DNA of 64,000 nt. Origin: Termitomyces sp. T153 (lineage: Eukaryota; Basidiomycota; Agaricomycetes; Agaricales; Lyophyllaceae). Of the stretch, positions 22,392 to 35,020 are shown in pieces (within the stretch, counting starts at the first letter, position 1; each line of letters begins with the position of its first letter). The notes beneath the pieces are model-generated. The model saw only the letters and a list, made by a program, of their open reading frames with translations. It had not been told where the DNA came from and made no database searches. The DNA lies in the NCBI GenBank assembly GCA_018296165.2, contig JACKQL020000073.1:180543-244542 (forward strand). The letters are read 5' to 3'. Position numbers and translations under genes: made by a program.

Positions 22392-24567
22392 TCAAATACT
22401 ATTGGATTTCAGTCCTGGGGGTTTTCCTGATGAGGACTTGGCCAGTCTGGCCTGAGGGCAGTTCTGGGAGAAGTGGCCTGTTTTACCACACCCAAAACAA
22501 CAATTGTCAGCCTTGTATTCCAACAGTTGCTTTTTGTTCAGGCCATTTGGGGCATTCTGGTCTCTTACCTTGGAATTTTGATCCTCCAGGTCTGGAGTGA
22601 TGGGGCTTGCTTTTGCTTGGGTTACTGTGTACAGAAGAGAATCCCGGCGTAGCATTGGTGTTCCTTCCTATAGGGGAACAGTGTTGGGGATAAGAATGCT
22701 TAGATCCTCCTAACTTAGAACCAGTCGCTTCTTGTACATTGTCCTGATTATTATTGCGATGCTTGAAAGACTTTGCAGATTTCCCCACATGGCTAGACCC
22801 TCTTCTTAAGTCTTCCCACTCAACATCTTCAGCTTGTTCCAAGAATTCAGCTTGAGATATGATCTCTCTCCACTTGGAGACCTCAAGATCAAGTCCTGCT
22901 CGATATAATCCTCTCTTTATTGATGAATGTAGTCCATTAAATAGTTTTACTACCTTTTCACAAGAGCTAATGGTCCTGACATAAATGAACCGTTCTTCCA
23001 ATTCAGCAATGTACTCTCAGACTGTGAGTGTCTTCCCTTGTCCAAAATCATGGAGTTTATCGCGCTGATGGTTCCAGAAGTCAGTAGGAAAACATTCATT
23101 GAAGAGCTCCTTAAAGAAGCCTTCCAAGGTCCAACTTCCTGGGTGCCTCAGCACTTCCTTGGCATAGAAATTCCATGCCTTCCCTGTCAGGAAGCTGGCC
23201 ACCACTGTAAGATGGCATTGCTTCTCCACATATTCATCAGTGAGGTAAGTGGAACACTGGTTTATAAATTGCATGACTTTTTGAATGTCGGAAGCCCCAT
23301 TGTACTTTTCAGGTGGTATGGGCTTTACTGTGGAGGTGGGTTTATGCCTGCCCCTACAACTATCCCTTGACTTTCTGGGTTTACAGGTTTTCCCCTTTTT
23401 CTTGGATTTTGACTTTTGTGTATTGGCCTTTTGTAGTTGGTTGCGACAGTTGGTCATGTGGTCTGAGGCATCACTTCCACTCCCATCTTCCAATGAAGAA
23501 CTCTTGGAGGTATCAGTCTCACTGTTTGAAGAGTTGTCCTTGCTTCCCGAGCTACTGTCACATGAATATGACGAGCTGGTATCCGATGAGTCAGAGTCAT
23601 GCTTGCTACCCAGGTGAGCAAACATCCGGCCCAAGGCACTGCTTCTTGAGACTTGGTGGATGGGTTGCAAGGTCTTATGGGACCTATGCCTCTGCTCTTC
23701 AGTGGCAGTCCTCTGATTCTTTATTCCAGTTATTTCCTCGAACCATTCTTCCATGGCTGGTAAGTAGTGTTTTTTCTTGAGACCTTTGTTGCTGTCTACT
23801 GGCCCCTGCTTATCTTTGGGCCCCAGGTCAGCTTCATCTTTGGTAGCTCTTTCATTATCTCCTCCTTCAGAGGTATTATTGATCTTCTTCTGAAGGTTGA
23901 ACAATTCCAACATCTGTTCCTGGATATCAGGATCCAGTTTGTCCCCAGTAAGGTCTGCACCCCCCTAGTTGCCAGGGTCAGGGCCTTTACCCTTACAAGT
24001 TTCTGGTTTGTCATTCTCCGAACTATCAGTCTCTGTTCTGGGACAACTAATTTTATCTCTATTGGAGTATCTAGCGGCTATCCAAGCCTTCTCCTCATGC
24101 GACATCCCTTGTTGTACTAAGTTTACTACCCATACTTGTTCAGGGTTAAGCCCTGCCCAGGGAGTGGTTCCTTCCATACATTCCCTATCCCCTTCCTGAT
24201 GAAGGGCACTAGTAGGGTGGGCCTGTAGCACCTCACCTTCCTGGCTGAACCTAGCCAGGTCAGGTTCTGATGTAGATCACGGCCGACGATAAAATGTCCT
24301 GGTAGCCTCAACAGGCAGGTTCTTCTCACTATGGGTATTAGCCATGGGAAGCCCTGGCTCCTCGAGCACGGGCTGGGGTACATTGGTAGCCTCTCCTTTC
24401 AGACGAAGTGCTTTAAGCTCTTCCTCCAGGCTTCCAATGTCCCCATGCGTGGTCCGACCGGATTCATGCACGCTCTCCACCAATTCCTGCTGTTGGCCAA
24501 TAGCTTGAGCCATAGCGGTTCCTCAGTTTCGAGTAGGGTATCTGTGGTTTTGATTGTCAGTAGACAT
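22392..24567 (-). pseudogene. Gag of a chromovirus (Gypsy-2), relatively young
   Basis: Reading -, an ATG at 24567 opens a gag frame. In order: a coiled N-terminal part (QQELVESVHESGR), an acidic/Ser-rich linker (24231-23500), a capsid-like block (QFINQCSTYLTDEYVEKQC, GKAWNFYAKEVLRHPGSW, FFKELFNECFP, about 23280-23040), a helical part (EKVVKLFNGLHSSIKRGLYRAG) and one zinc knuckle, CCFGCGKTGHFSQNC (about 22508-22465). At least four in-frame stops occur, mostly where CGA would become TGA. Pol is missing. CpG is still common in much of it, unlike its relatives Gypsy-1 and Gypsy-3. The 5' LTR lies upstream at 24914-24684. Confidence 0.85.
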
Positions 24568-24683
24568 AGTAACTTGATTGACTCACAAAAGGGTTCTTCT
24601 GGTTGATCAGACTGGATAGATTCCGCAGTGCATGAGTCCACTAGTACTATAGAGTTTTTTAGGGCTGGTTGAAGTTCAAAATA

Positions 24684-24914
24684 TGTGACGCGAGGCTGCT
24701 GATAGAGCAGATGTCGAGTCACACGGAAAGTTTTGAGTCTCATGATTGGGTTAAGTCCTAGATTTGCGAGAAAAAGTGTTATCTACTGACAGATCTCGAT
24801 CCTTATAAACGAGAGACTTGGGTTATGTAATAAGATAAGAGAAAAAACATAGATAAGGAAAGGTAAGGAGTACGGAGACCAAAAGGAGTGTATAACGGTC
24901 ACATTTTCCCTACA
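24684..24914 (-). repeat. LTR of Gypsy-2 (LTR-Y family)
   Basis: Read on -, it starts TGTAGGGAAAATGTGACC and ends GCGTCACA (231 bp, TG...CA). It is clearly related to the 3' LTR of Gypsy-3 at 52304-52509, which shares TGTAGGGAAAA, the AGTCTCTC...TTATAAGGAT segment and ATCTGCTCTATCAGCAGCCT. The leader AACTTCAACCAGCCC follows before the gag ATG. It is CpG-rich compared with the Gypsy-3 LTR. Confidence 0.85.
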
Positions 24915-25752
24915 TTTTCCTCGCGGTGAACTAAAATGGCAAGAAATAAAATTTAACCTGGTTGAGACCCCAGGTGCAAGCCAGCGGGTGAGACCGACAT
25001 GCCCAGGGCATGGCCATAAACACTATACAAACGCTCCACCCAAAAAAAAAGGGAAAGGTCTTTTAACCCTTTATTGATATCTGCTGATAATCAACATCAC
25101 CGGAGCAGAGCTTCTCTAGCGTCCCTAAGTCTTTTATGCCTGAACAAGTTTATGAAGTTATTTTCCCTCGTGTCGTTGAATATTTGATTGCAAAAGAGTA
25201 TTGCTCAATAAGGTCAATTACTGTCAATGCCAGCGATATGGAAGGTTGTGCAGACGTGAGACTTCCAGAGGGTTAAAATTGTGGCAAGTTTATCATACAT
25301 CCAGTCTTCTCCAACACTTTGCTTCATGTCACTGGATTTGTGGCCAATCTTCAAGGCGGTGCTGATGACGCATTTATTTGTAGTGAGGTGGACAGTACTA
25401 GTATCAAGATCTTCGCGCGTCATATACGAGATATTGTAGCAACTCTTGCGTACCTGGTGCTCAGCGATGCCTATGCCGTTCTTTCGGGGAATCGAAGAAG
25501 ATTGTTGCTTAAATCAAGGGGATGCAATTATGGGCCGTCACTTTAGACTTGACAGGTTGAAAAGTGCGCTATCATTGACCTCGAAGAAAAATACTGTCTA
25601 TCCATTCAAAAGTGCGGCCGCGTGTATGGTGGGCCTCCTGTACCAGCCAGGATTTGAACTTCGTGCGTTCGATTCCCTATCTGTAGCGCAAGTGTGACAT
25701 CACCTCCTCCTAAACTTTACAATTTTATTCTTACTTACTCTGTACTTCGTTC
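24915..25752. other. CpG-normal intergenic DNA between two LTRs
   Basis: It contains no convincing gene on + (frames 25319-25546 and 25446-25697 show no motif). It separates the head-to-head LTRs of Gypsy-2 (-) and Gypsy-1 (+). A tRNA T-loop-like stretch at about 25648-25665 lacks stems. This is probably single-copy host DNA into which the elements inserted. Confidence 0.5.
25214..25423 (-). CDS. Short hypothetical ORF
   Basis: A 69-residue frame on - ([20 protein letters not shown]) in CpG-normal DNA. The frame is open upstream to about 25500, so it could be the last exon of a small host gene. No family is recognised and the call is weak. Confidence 0.25.
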   Translation of the reverse strand: MTREDLDTSTVHLTTNKCVISTALKIGHKSSDMKQSVGEDWMYDKLATILTLWKSHVCTTFHIAGIDSN

Positions 25753-26239
25753 TGTAGCACTCCGTACTATATAATAGGCCTATCTGTATTCGAGTAGGCA
25801 GTTCTTGCAATAATTAGGACTTAAACCAGTTCTATCACGAGACCACTCCATGTGACCATACTCTGCCATACTAGGCAGACTGTGATGGAATCGTGACCCA
25901 CCTCTCACCTCCACCAACTCAAGAAAGCTCTACCCTTCGTCACAACTAATTCCAAAACTACTAATCTACCGTCCTACCGACGGTGACCCCATCTCAACCG
26001 GCAGAATGTATTAAAAGTATTTTACATTACTCACCTCTCATTACTCTACTTACAATTTTCAGTCTATTCTTATAACAATTGACTTATTTTCTGATCTACT
26101 TTAACCTGTAGCTATGGTATATAAAGAGTTCTTTATACACCCTAGCTACAAGGAGAAATTCAAGCACTTATCACAGTCTCTCGAGTGAACTCTATATTAT
26201 TTCTTGTGTGACTTAACCATTAACTACGCTTGCGTCACA
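25753..26239 (+). repeat. Probable 5' LTR of Gypsy-1
   Basis: The right end GCTTGCGTCACA matches the end of the Gypsy-2 LTR. The stretch AGGACTTAAACCAGTTCTATCACGAGAC at about 25817 matches a stretch in the Gypsy-3 LTR, and a TATA-like GTATATAAAGAG is at about 26118. The start TGTAGCACTCCG is a guess from TG...CA ends, giving about 487 bp, twice the length of the related LTRs, so this may be a longer subfamily or a nested insertion. The following leader shares CAGTCTGATCAACC-like text with Gypsy-2. Confidence 0.6.
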
Positions 26240-26375
26240 CAGACTATCATTACATATTTTGAACTCTTAACAGTCCTATCAACACCTATCGACTCTACTG
26301 CTATGGGTTTACTCAGTCTGACTCGGTCTGATCAACCGCAAACATCCTAGTGGTGAGTCCTACTAAAAACCTCAA

Positions 26376-28758
26376 ATGTCTAACAACACAGAACATAGCT
26401 GTTATAACTTCCGCCTGAGAACTCCCCAAGTGAGGAACACGGGGCAGATGCTCAGGGTAGGGGAAGCCATGAGTGGCACCCATGGAACCACTCACCTGGC
26501 AGCCTGAAGAGGTCGCTCCACAAGTCTGGGGTCGCTCATTCCTGCAGTCACTCCAGCAACAGAAAAAACATCGACAGCTCAGGCAGATGTAGAGAGTTAT
26601 GCTCTGGCAGATCTTTCACTCACTGATATCTTGGAGGCATTGTTTCAGACGACCTCCAAAGAGACACAAGTAGAAGTAAAATCAGAATTATCCACTAGTG
26701 GTAGTGAGACAATGGATGGATATAGTATCAATAGAACCATGCCAATCCCTCCCTCAGTAATGGCCAATGATTGGCAGGGAACAGTTGGAGTGATTCAGGA
26801 AGAGCCTAGCTGATGGGCTGGAGCTGAGATGATACACCTGAACAACAAGGGACCTACCATTGAAAGAAGCAATGAGGTTCCAGAAGGGGGTAAGGATGGA
26901 CCTGATCCCCTGGAAAAGGGGAAGGGTATCAACCCCATAGAATGGGGAGGCGCAAAGCTATCCAAAGAAAAATGGAACCCTGAAATACAGCATCAAATCC
27001 TGGAAGCATGTAGCATCAAAAAGAACAAACCTTGTAGGGAGGAGAGTGATCCTGCGGGGTGAGAGGAAGTGAGCGGGGAAGAAAACAACCCCACCTCCGA
27101 TGTGAGTAGCTCAACTACATGCCAGGAATTGAGAGCATGGCTGCAGCAGCAGCAAAAACTAAAAAAGGATATTCATGAGCTTCAAAGGGCCCTGAAAAGG
27201 AACAGGAAACCAAGGAAGCACAACAAATGCACTGGTTCTGAACCCATCTCTGAGGAGCTCAGGGAGATCACAGGGAGGGTGACCCAGCATGCTCAAGAGG
27301 CAGACAAAGAGATAAGGAAGGAGACTAAGTCAAGAAAACTCAAACCCATGAATCAGATAAACTGGGAAAGCACCCTGGGCTGCACATTCAACTGGATGAA
27401 GAAAGGGGATGATTCAGATTCACCTGATTCATTGTCCTCCAAATCATGATATCCATTGGACTTGTCTGAGGATGAAAGCTCAGACAGTGAGGAGAATACT
27501 TCTCTGTCTTCTGGAAGCAGCACTAGCAACGACAACCTGGGGTCCTGTGGTTCTGACCAGACTGGGAAATGGCCACAACTGAAATCCAAGGCTCGGGGCA
27601 GCAAAAGAAAGCCGACAAAAAGAAAGAAAAAGAAGAGGGTCCAGAGATCTCTAATCAAGCCAACCCCACCAACAAAATATAGCAGTAACTCCAATCTACA
27701 AGCGTTTCTACAATTTATGACACATTGCACCTCCTATGTGAAGTATGGGCTGGTCCAAAGGGAGCACCAGGTCTTGGTAGTCGGCCTAGACATTTTATTC
27801 ATGCGAAGTGTCCAGGGCGCCTGAAGAGTGGACCATGGAAAGGTTTTTCAAGGAGTTGTTTAATGACTGTTTCCCAATAAATTATTGCAATAAACAGTGG
27901 AACAAACTGCAGCACTTACAACAGGGTAAGATGACTGTGTGAGATTATGTGGGAGAACTACAAGAGCTCTTCACCATCATGGGGTCCACAAATGCTAAAG
28001 AAAAGGTCGTAAAGCTGTTTAATGGATTTTGGACATCTATTCAGCATGAACTGTACTGTATGGGTATGAACCCAGAAACTTCCAAATGGAAGAAGATAGT
28101 ATCAAAAGCTGAATTCATTGAAATGGCTGAGTTAGTAGACCTAGACCCAGAATTCCCTGGCTCAACACATCACCATGGTTACCCTGCAGGCCGTTCCAAC
28201 AACTGCAACTCCCTGCCTTACCAAGGAAGGGATGGAGAGGTGGCTAACCAGTTGTCAGCTCGCAGGAGAAGCTGATCCCTGCCAGATGTGGGGAAAAAGA
28301 GCAATAACTCACTAGCTTATTCTGCAAAACAGGGAACATCCTGCCATCCTGGGGGCTCTAAGCCAAAACAGGAAGATTACAGACCTAAGAAGCCAGATGA
28401 GAGAAAGCACTTGAGCAAGACAGAGGAAGAAGAATACCACACCAAAGGGCAATGTTTTAACTGTGGTGAATTGGGACACTTCTCACAAAATTGCCCAAGG
28501 AATAAGTCCACTGTCTTCACAACTCTGGGAAAACCCCCAGGATTGAAATCTTACAGTGTGTGCATTGACTTGCAGGACATGGAGAGGCTGCACAAAGAAG
28601 CACTGAGCCAAACCACTGAAGGGCTGGCATTGGGGATGGTATTGCTTGGGGCTCCAATCCAAATGACTGGAACCATCTGGCCCTATCCCAAGCCAAGGGC
28701 TGGGAAGGTGGATGCTAGGTCACCCATTGTACCCAAAAAGACCTCAAGGTGCAGGTGA
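26376..28758 (+). pseudogene. Gypsy-1 gag (decayed)
   Basis: The frame starts MSNNTEHSCYNFRLR at 26376 and runs with several stops through a Ser/Glu linker (27069-27449), an acidic Ser-rich block (27456-27560), a Lys-rich block (KPTKRKKKKR) and the capsid-like region KPTPPTKYSSNSNLQAFLQF (27650-28140, with a frameshift near 27800). One zinc knuckle, CFNCGELGHFSQNC, is at 28453-28497 and is followed by GKPPGLKSYS as in Gypsy-2. Gag binds and packages retrotransposon RNA. This copy is non-functional and CpG-depleted. Confidence 0.85.
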
Positions 28759-28779
28759 GGAAGCAGGAGATTATTATGA

Positions 28780-31700
28780 GCCAGTAAGATTAATACCCCC
28801 ATGGGTGTTCAGAGAGGATGAAATCCAATCCCTGTAAATAATTCAGAAGAAAAACTAGCACTAGTTTACAAAGAGGAGAGGAAGTTTGGCAGACCTAGGT
28901 GCCTTGGTATTGTGCTAGAATGGAGGTTGGATCACAACTTAGAGTGGCTCCAGCCATACTTAGGAGATCCTGCCAACATCCTACAGTATAGGGGAAGGCA
29001 ATTCATGTCTACCCAAACAAAGGAAGGGATAATACACATCTGGAACACTATGTGGGAGAAGGAAACTTTCATCCCCTGTGATTGGGTAGCAAATCCATTG
29101 TCTGAAGTTGGCACTTAGTATGTGTTAGAACGCAGCATGGTGACCAGAACCCCCCTCTCTAGGAGCACCTGGTATGTGCCCACTTTGGCGACCAATGTGT
29201 GGGCCTGGAATGCTGGTAAGGTCTTAGAGTTGGGTGATCCATACCTCCCAGACAAGGATAAAACTTACCAAAGGGCACAACCACAATTCCGTGTGGTAAC
29301 CGATTCAACATATGTGGTCGGTATGAAAAGAAAATTAGAAAGGCTTTCCCAAATGCAGGCAGCTGCATTTGGGAAGATGGCCCCTGCCTGGATGCCTTCT
29401 GGAGAGAGCAGGATGGGCATGAAGCATCTGCTAGCGGGACTAAGTTGTCCAGGACAGGAGATCAGTGTACTGGAGCTTTGTGGGCAGCAGATAGAATGTG
29501 GAACATATCTGACCATCCAGAGAAATAACACCAAGGTAAAGAGAGGAAGTCATAAGGTCCCTAAACCATTGGTGATAGAGGTAAAGTTGGATGGGCACCC
29601 AGTCCACACGTTACTGGATTCTGGGTCATTAGGTGACTTTTTATCCACTACCATAGTTGAGCAACTGAAGCTGAACCAAGTAGAGCTGAGTGAGCCTGTC
29701 TCCATGCAATTGGCTGTACAAGGGTCTAGATCAAAGATAAATTACAGGGCCCATGCCAACTTTGAGTACCAGAATATATTGGGCCCATGATACTTCAACG
29801 TCATGAATCTGCAGGGTTATGTCATTATCCTGGGAACTCCATAGATTTACTAGCATCAAGTTACCTTCAGCCTCAATCCAGCCTGAGTAGTAGTGGGATG
29901 TGGGACAGCCCAACCTATGGTGGAGGGAGTAGGTGTTTCACACTTGGCCTCACAAGCCATGCAGACTTATGAACAAAATCTGGAGTCAGTAAGGCAAGAA
30001 TTAAGGGAATACACTGCCTCCTTGTGTAAGGAAGCGGGGGAAACACCGCTGCCCCCCTTAAGGGCCATCAATCACAAAGTTCCTCTGATTGATGTCAGTA
30101 AGATATACCTGTGGAGACTGTTGCAGTGCTACAAGGCTTTAAAACCTCAGTGGGACCTCAAGCAAGCCACATACATCAGGTCTGGTCATGGGAGGTAACC
30201 ACAGCAGGCAATGCTGTGCCCATGATGTTCTTGAAGAAACCAGGGAAGCCAGGGGATCCACCCTGCTTGAGGATCGTGAGTGATCTGAGGGCACCCAATG
30301 CCAACGCTCACAAGAAGTCCTTGCTACTGCCTGACATAGATGGAATCTTGCAGTAGGCAGTGTGGGCTAAGTACCAGTCCATCATAGATGGACAGGATGC
30401 ATACAAACAGATGCAAATAAAACCAGAACATGTAGAACAGATGGCAATAACAACCCCAGATATAAACATGGTGAGCCATGTGATACAGCAGGGCAACTGT
30501 AATGCACCTGCCACTTATCAAGCCTTGATGAACTACCTTTTTGCAGCATATTTGAGATGTTTCATGGATGTATACTTCAATGACATAATAGTATATTCAA
30601 ATACTTTGGAAGGACATGTTGAGCACATAAAGATTGTCCTAGACATCCTGAAAAAGGAAAGACTGTACCTGAGTGAGCGAAAGCTGAACTTCTTGTGCAA
30701 AGAAATAAAGATCATAGGATGAATCATGGGTGACAAGGGGATTTGCATAGACTCAGATAAAGTGGATGTGTTAGTTCAATGGAAGACATTAACAAACCAA
30801 GACTTACTTAGAGGGTTTCTTGGAACTGCAGGCTATCTGGCTGACAATATAGATAGAGTGAGGGTGCCAATGGGAATCCTACATGGGTTGACAGGAGGTA
30901 CAGTGCTGTTCAGGTGGGACTTCATGCACTAACAAGTGTTCTAAGATGTTAAGAACCTGGCTACAATCTGCAAGGATCATTACTGAAAACCACTGATATA
31001 CAGCACCAAGGCTCCACCTGTGAATATGGTCATGGATGAGTGTGTCACAGGCATTGCAGGGATGATAAGCCAGGGAGAAGATTGGAGGATAGTGCAAGTG
31101 GCTGCCTTCTTTTTGGCAAAGTTGAATTTGGCTCAGCAGCACTACCCTGTTCATGAAATAGAAATGTTGGCAGGTATTGAAACAATGCTGCAATACAGAG
31201 ACTTACTGCAGGGGGTGGCCTTCAAGTGGTACATGGACCACAAGGGCTTGATCCACCTCATGGCTCAGAAGAACTTGTCAGGAAGGCAGGCACAATGGAT
31301 TGAGAAGGTGTCTGAATATGACTTTGAAATAATTTACATACCAGAAACTGAAAATATACTGTCTGACGTGTTGTCCTGTCTATATTTGAATGACCAGGTG
31401 GGTACAGTGTGGGTGAGAAGCAAGGACACATATCACAATGTGGCAGACAATGAGGGGCTGGATTGACAGTTGGTTTCTATGCCAGTATTGGTGGGAGTGG
31501 AGGGCAAGAATGCTGCCTAACCACTGCCAGTGAACCCAGAAGAGTCAATGGGCCTGACAAGGCCAAAGAGAGTGTATCAGCAGAAGGTGGTGGAACCTGC
31601 TGAGACAGGGAGGCCAGAAATGGCCAAAGAGTTTGTGGCTCAGGTGGCACCACATTTTGTTCTATGTGGCCCACAGGAATGAAACAAAGGGTTGGAAGAA

Positions 31701-31981
31701 ACAATGCCCCCTCCTCACACAGACTCCTCAAAGAAAACAAATAAGGACAATGAAATTGGTGGAAGATTAACCATCAGACTGCCAGCACAGAAAAAGCATG
31801 ACTTACCTAATGAGGCAGCTCTGATACAGCCAAAAATAGGCACCCAACCAACAGAGACAAACCTAGACAGAAATCTGGCTTCCAAGTCACACCTACTCAT
31901 GGAACAATATGAGAAGCTGACTCCACTAACCTTGAAGGAGCTCTTGAATGCTGGAAGGGACCCAATAGACCTGGTGGCATC
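28780..31981 (+). pseudogene. Gypsy-1 pol: protease, RT, RNase H, truncated before integrase core
   Basis: A linker (28912-29540) is followed by the aspartic protease with LLDSGSLGDF (29610-29640) and AVQGS. RT follows from about 30070 (INHKVPLID, PMMFLKKPGKPG, LRIVSDLRAPNA, SIIDGQDAYKQM). The polymerase YxDD box reads VYFNDI at about 30570, so the first Asp is Asn. RNase H keeps its acidic positions (MDECV, EIEMLAG, MDHKGL, SDVLS; 31020-31400). The frame ends in the integrase N-terminal leader (GRDPIDLVAS), exactly where LTR-A of another family starts at 31982. Stops and frameshifts are frequent. Confidence 0.85.
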
Positions 31982-33121
31982 TGTCAGGTTCCGCTGACCC
32001 CGGGGGCTCAGCTACACTGGGCGAGTCCTTACTAGGCGAGCGTGATCCCCTTGCACTGGTAACCGAACACTCGAAGGCGTTCCGGGCCCTGGTGGCTTGT
32101 GCGGGTAGTTGGGGGGATGTGATCCAGACAGATCCAGGAAGGTCCGGAGAAGTCGGATTGTGAGGAAACGGGACAGTCTTGGCGGGGTTCAGGCAGAAGG
32201 CCGTATGGGAGATTTGCAGAAGCAAGGGAGTAGGTGGCTGTGTGATCAATGGGAATGGAGCCGGGGTTTGATGGGAGATCATTTGGAGCTGATGGAGTCT
32301 GGGACCAAGTGAAGAGTGAGGTTCGGACCTGGTAAAGGAGTGTCGGGGTTCATAATCGTAATTGCAGGGTTCGTGAGGTCGTTAGGGTTGATGAGGACTT
32401 GGGCACAATGGTCTGACGGAGTCACCGAGACAGCGTCGGACGAGACAATATGGAACAAGAGTAGATTCAAGTGGAGGTATGAAAAGATAACGAGAATGAT
32501 AACGAAATGAAGACAAGACAAGACCGGGAGACTGAGATAAGACCGGGAGACTGAGAGTAAGGAGAATGAGACACAAAACACAAAACACAAAACATGAAAA
32601 GGAAACAATCAGACCATAGGTAACGTTAAGCAATATCAAGACTAGAGTATGAAGAGCTACTCGATGACTTATATACTGACTACCGGAGGACTTCGGGGTA
32701 CGTCGGCTGTGGCGGCGGGGCTTGGCGGGGCTTGACGGAGTGGGCGGGTGTCGGTTGTGATCGAAGATCGTGCTGCGCTGATACGTTGATGGGATCATTG
32801 GAGAACGCGGGTTGCCCCGAGGTTGTCGTGATACTCTGGAATAGGTCGGGGGAAGCAGGGTGTTGAGTTAATGATGAGTGGCAAAGATTGGGAACAGCGG
32901 GGGTGGTTCTCGGGGTTCGGAAAGCCCAGGGTAAGTGTCAGTGGCTGCGGGGCAGGCACCGAAGTTGGCCAGGGGGCCGTCGGAGTTAGCCGGGGAGGCG
33001 TTGGAGTTAGCCGAAGTAGGCGCGGGGCATGGGCGGAAGTTCGGCGGAGCGTTGGGGGTCCCTTTGGGGGTTCGGGGGGTTGATGGACAATGTGCGGGGT
33101 TTTGGGGAACGGGTTGTGACA
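31982..33121 (-). repeat. LTR-A of family X, reversed, GC- and CpG-rich
   Basis: The 1140-bp unit has TG...CA ends on - (TGTCACAACC ... GGAACCTGACA) and matches LTR-B at 35021-36078 in inverted orientation, including ACTATATATAAG-type TATA text (about 32665-32680 on +) and the last 100 bases. Its CpG content is far higher than that of its surroundings or of LTR-B, so it is a young or unmethylated copy. No 5-bp target duplication is visible. The left flank is Gypsy-1 pol, the right flank is family X gag. Confidence 0.8.
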
Positions 33122-35020
33122 GGTGCCCAGATAATGAGCATGTTGATACCTGGTACAAGGTGGCATATGAGCAGTGGCAGCTCATGGAACTGCAACGTGA
33201 GTTGTGGCAGATGCAACCCTTGACCTTCCCTTTCTCTCATAGAGGGTTCACCCCCCAAGCTCCCTCTTCCACACCTGCATTAGCATTCCCACAAGCAGGT
33301 GCAGCTTCTCTCTTTACACCTCATGCTGCCCTCTTGCACTCCTTACTCCAAGGAGTCCCAATGGATGTTGATGCTTTCTGACAGCAGTCCTCTACTCTGC
33401 TGTGTCAACACTGTGGGAAGGCAGGTCATTTTGCCCGCTACTGTCCTTAAGGGCTAGAAGTCCACTACCTGTCAGTGTTAGAGCAAGAAGAGCTGCTCAT
33501 CCAACTCCTTGCAGCCTGGGATGCCACAGGAACCCCTTCTTCAGATACACCTATAGCTGTCCATTCTGATGAAGTGGCCAATGTATTGGAGGAGGTTCTT
33601 ACAGAGTCTGAGAATTTTTAAAAGGGCAACAGATGACCTGTATGCCCCCATTGCCCAATACTAATCATTTTGCCCCCCTGTCCATAGAATCAAATATATC
33701 TGTTGCCATTGTTGATACTATGCCCAAAACAATAAGCTCCTCCTCAGACATACAAACTCCCTCTCCAGCTAAAGTCTCAGCTGGAAATGCACTCCCTAGC
33801 CCACACCTTCAGATCCCTGCATGGGAATGCCACCTCCCCCATTGTTATGTTGTTGCTTCTACCCCTTCTACCAACTCCCTGAAGCTACAGGTGGAAATTG
33901 AGACAATGGACACCCAGCAGATCCAAAGTGTGGTTGCCCTCCTTGACAGTGGGGCAACAGGCCTCTTCCTTGACACTAACTATGTGCAACAACACTGCCT
34001 TACTACTTGCCTCCTTTCCTGTCCTATCTCCATATACAATGTTTATGGCATGCTCAATGAAGCTGGCTCTTTGCTTCATAGTGTACCTGGTGGACCTCCA
34101 CTACCAAGACCACTTAGAGTGAGCTGCTTTTACCATCACTAGTTTGGGAAAGCAAGACATGATCGTGGGGTTTACCTGGCTATGTGAACACAACCCAGAG
34201 ATTGACTGGACTAAGGGTGAGGTAAAAATGAGTTGTTGCCCCTGTCACTGCACTACCTCTGCAGCAGAAGCCTGTAAGGAGCAGAGAGCCAAGGTTTGTG
34301 AGTGTGCTGCTGTGCATGCCTGTCACACTGGGCATCTCCCTTATGCTGATCTTAACCTCCTGAGTCCCCCCCCCTCTGGTATTCTCTCATAGAGAGGCCC
34401 TCTACAAGGATGTCTGAGGTGTTGGGTGTGAATCTCCTGAGAAAAAGGGAGGTGAAGGAGAATGGACCTGTACTCCAGATGCAGAGTCTCCAGATGAAAC
34501 CATAGAAGTGGATGATTGGATCTAGGGTACAACTCTCTGCCCCCCTCTTATAGTGGCAGAGATTCAAGCTAGTCAGACTACTTCTCAACATCTGGCAGAG
34601 GCATTCATGGCAAACTCACAGCCCAAGCCCTTCCATAGCACTGTTCCCAATCACCTCCATGACTTTGAGGATGTATTCTTTAAGGCCTCCTTCAATTTGC
34701 TTCCAGAGTGCAAGCAGTGGGATCATGCAATTGAGCTGATACCAAATGCTGAGCCCTCTAGCTGCAAGGTCTATCCACTCACACCCTGTGAGCAGGATGA
34801 ACTGGACACCTTCCTGCAGGAAAATCTCAGCTCAGAATGAATTCAACCCTCCAAGTCTCCAAACCCCCTAACAAATGGTGGCCACACTTCAACTTTTTTC
34901 TCCACACCACTGCTGCTTGCTGCAGTCTGATCAATATTACTCAACTTTGATTTCCATGCCCTGCCAATCCCTGAACTGTGCCTTGCATCTCAAGAGTCTC
35001 AATGCTGAGGAGGGGGGTAA
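33122..35020 (+). pseudogene. Family X gag-pol remnant with internal deletion
   Basis: It begins inside gag (YEQWQLMELQRELWQ) and continues to PMDVDAF and a zinc knuckle, CQHCGKAGHFARYC (33403-33450). Next is the aspartic protease (VALLDSGATGLFLD, about 33935), GFTWLCEHNPEIDWTKGEV (34167-34225), and the RT start (DFEDVFFKASFNLLPEC, KVYPLTPCEQDELDTFL, IQPSKSP; to about 34865). The rest of RT, RNase H and integrase is missing. The reading jumps to a pol end (SLNAEEGGNVMT) next to a purine tract (35006-35020) and LTR-B. Family X is a Ty3/Gypsy lineage distinct from Gypsy-1/2/3. Confidence 0.8.

Noticed and set aside
25640..25690. T-loop-like GATTTGAACTT and TTCGATTCC suggesting a tRNA gene
   Set aside because: Neither strand forms a T stem, acceptor stem or D arm around it.
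32382..33381. Several ORFs of 100-150 residues on both strands
   Set aside because: They lie inside LTR-A, which is GC-rich and therefore stop-poor, and have no domain.
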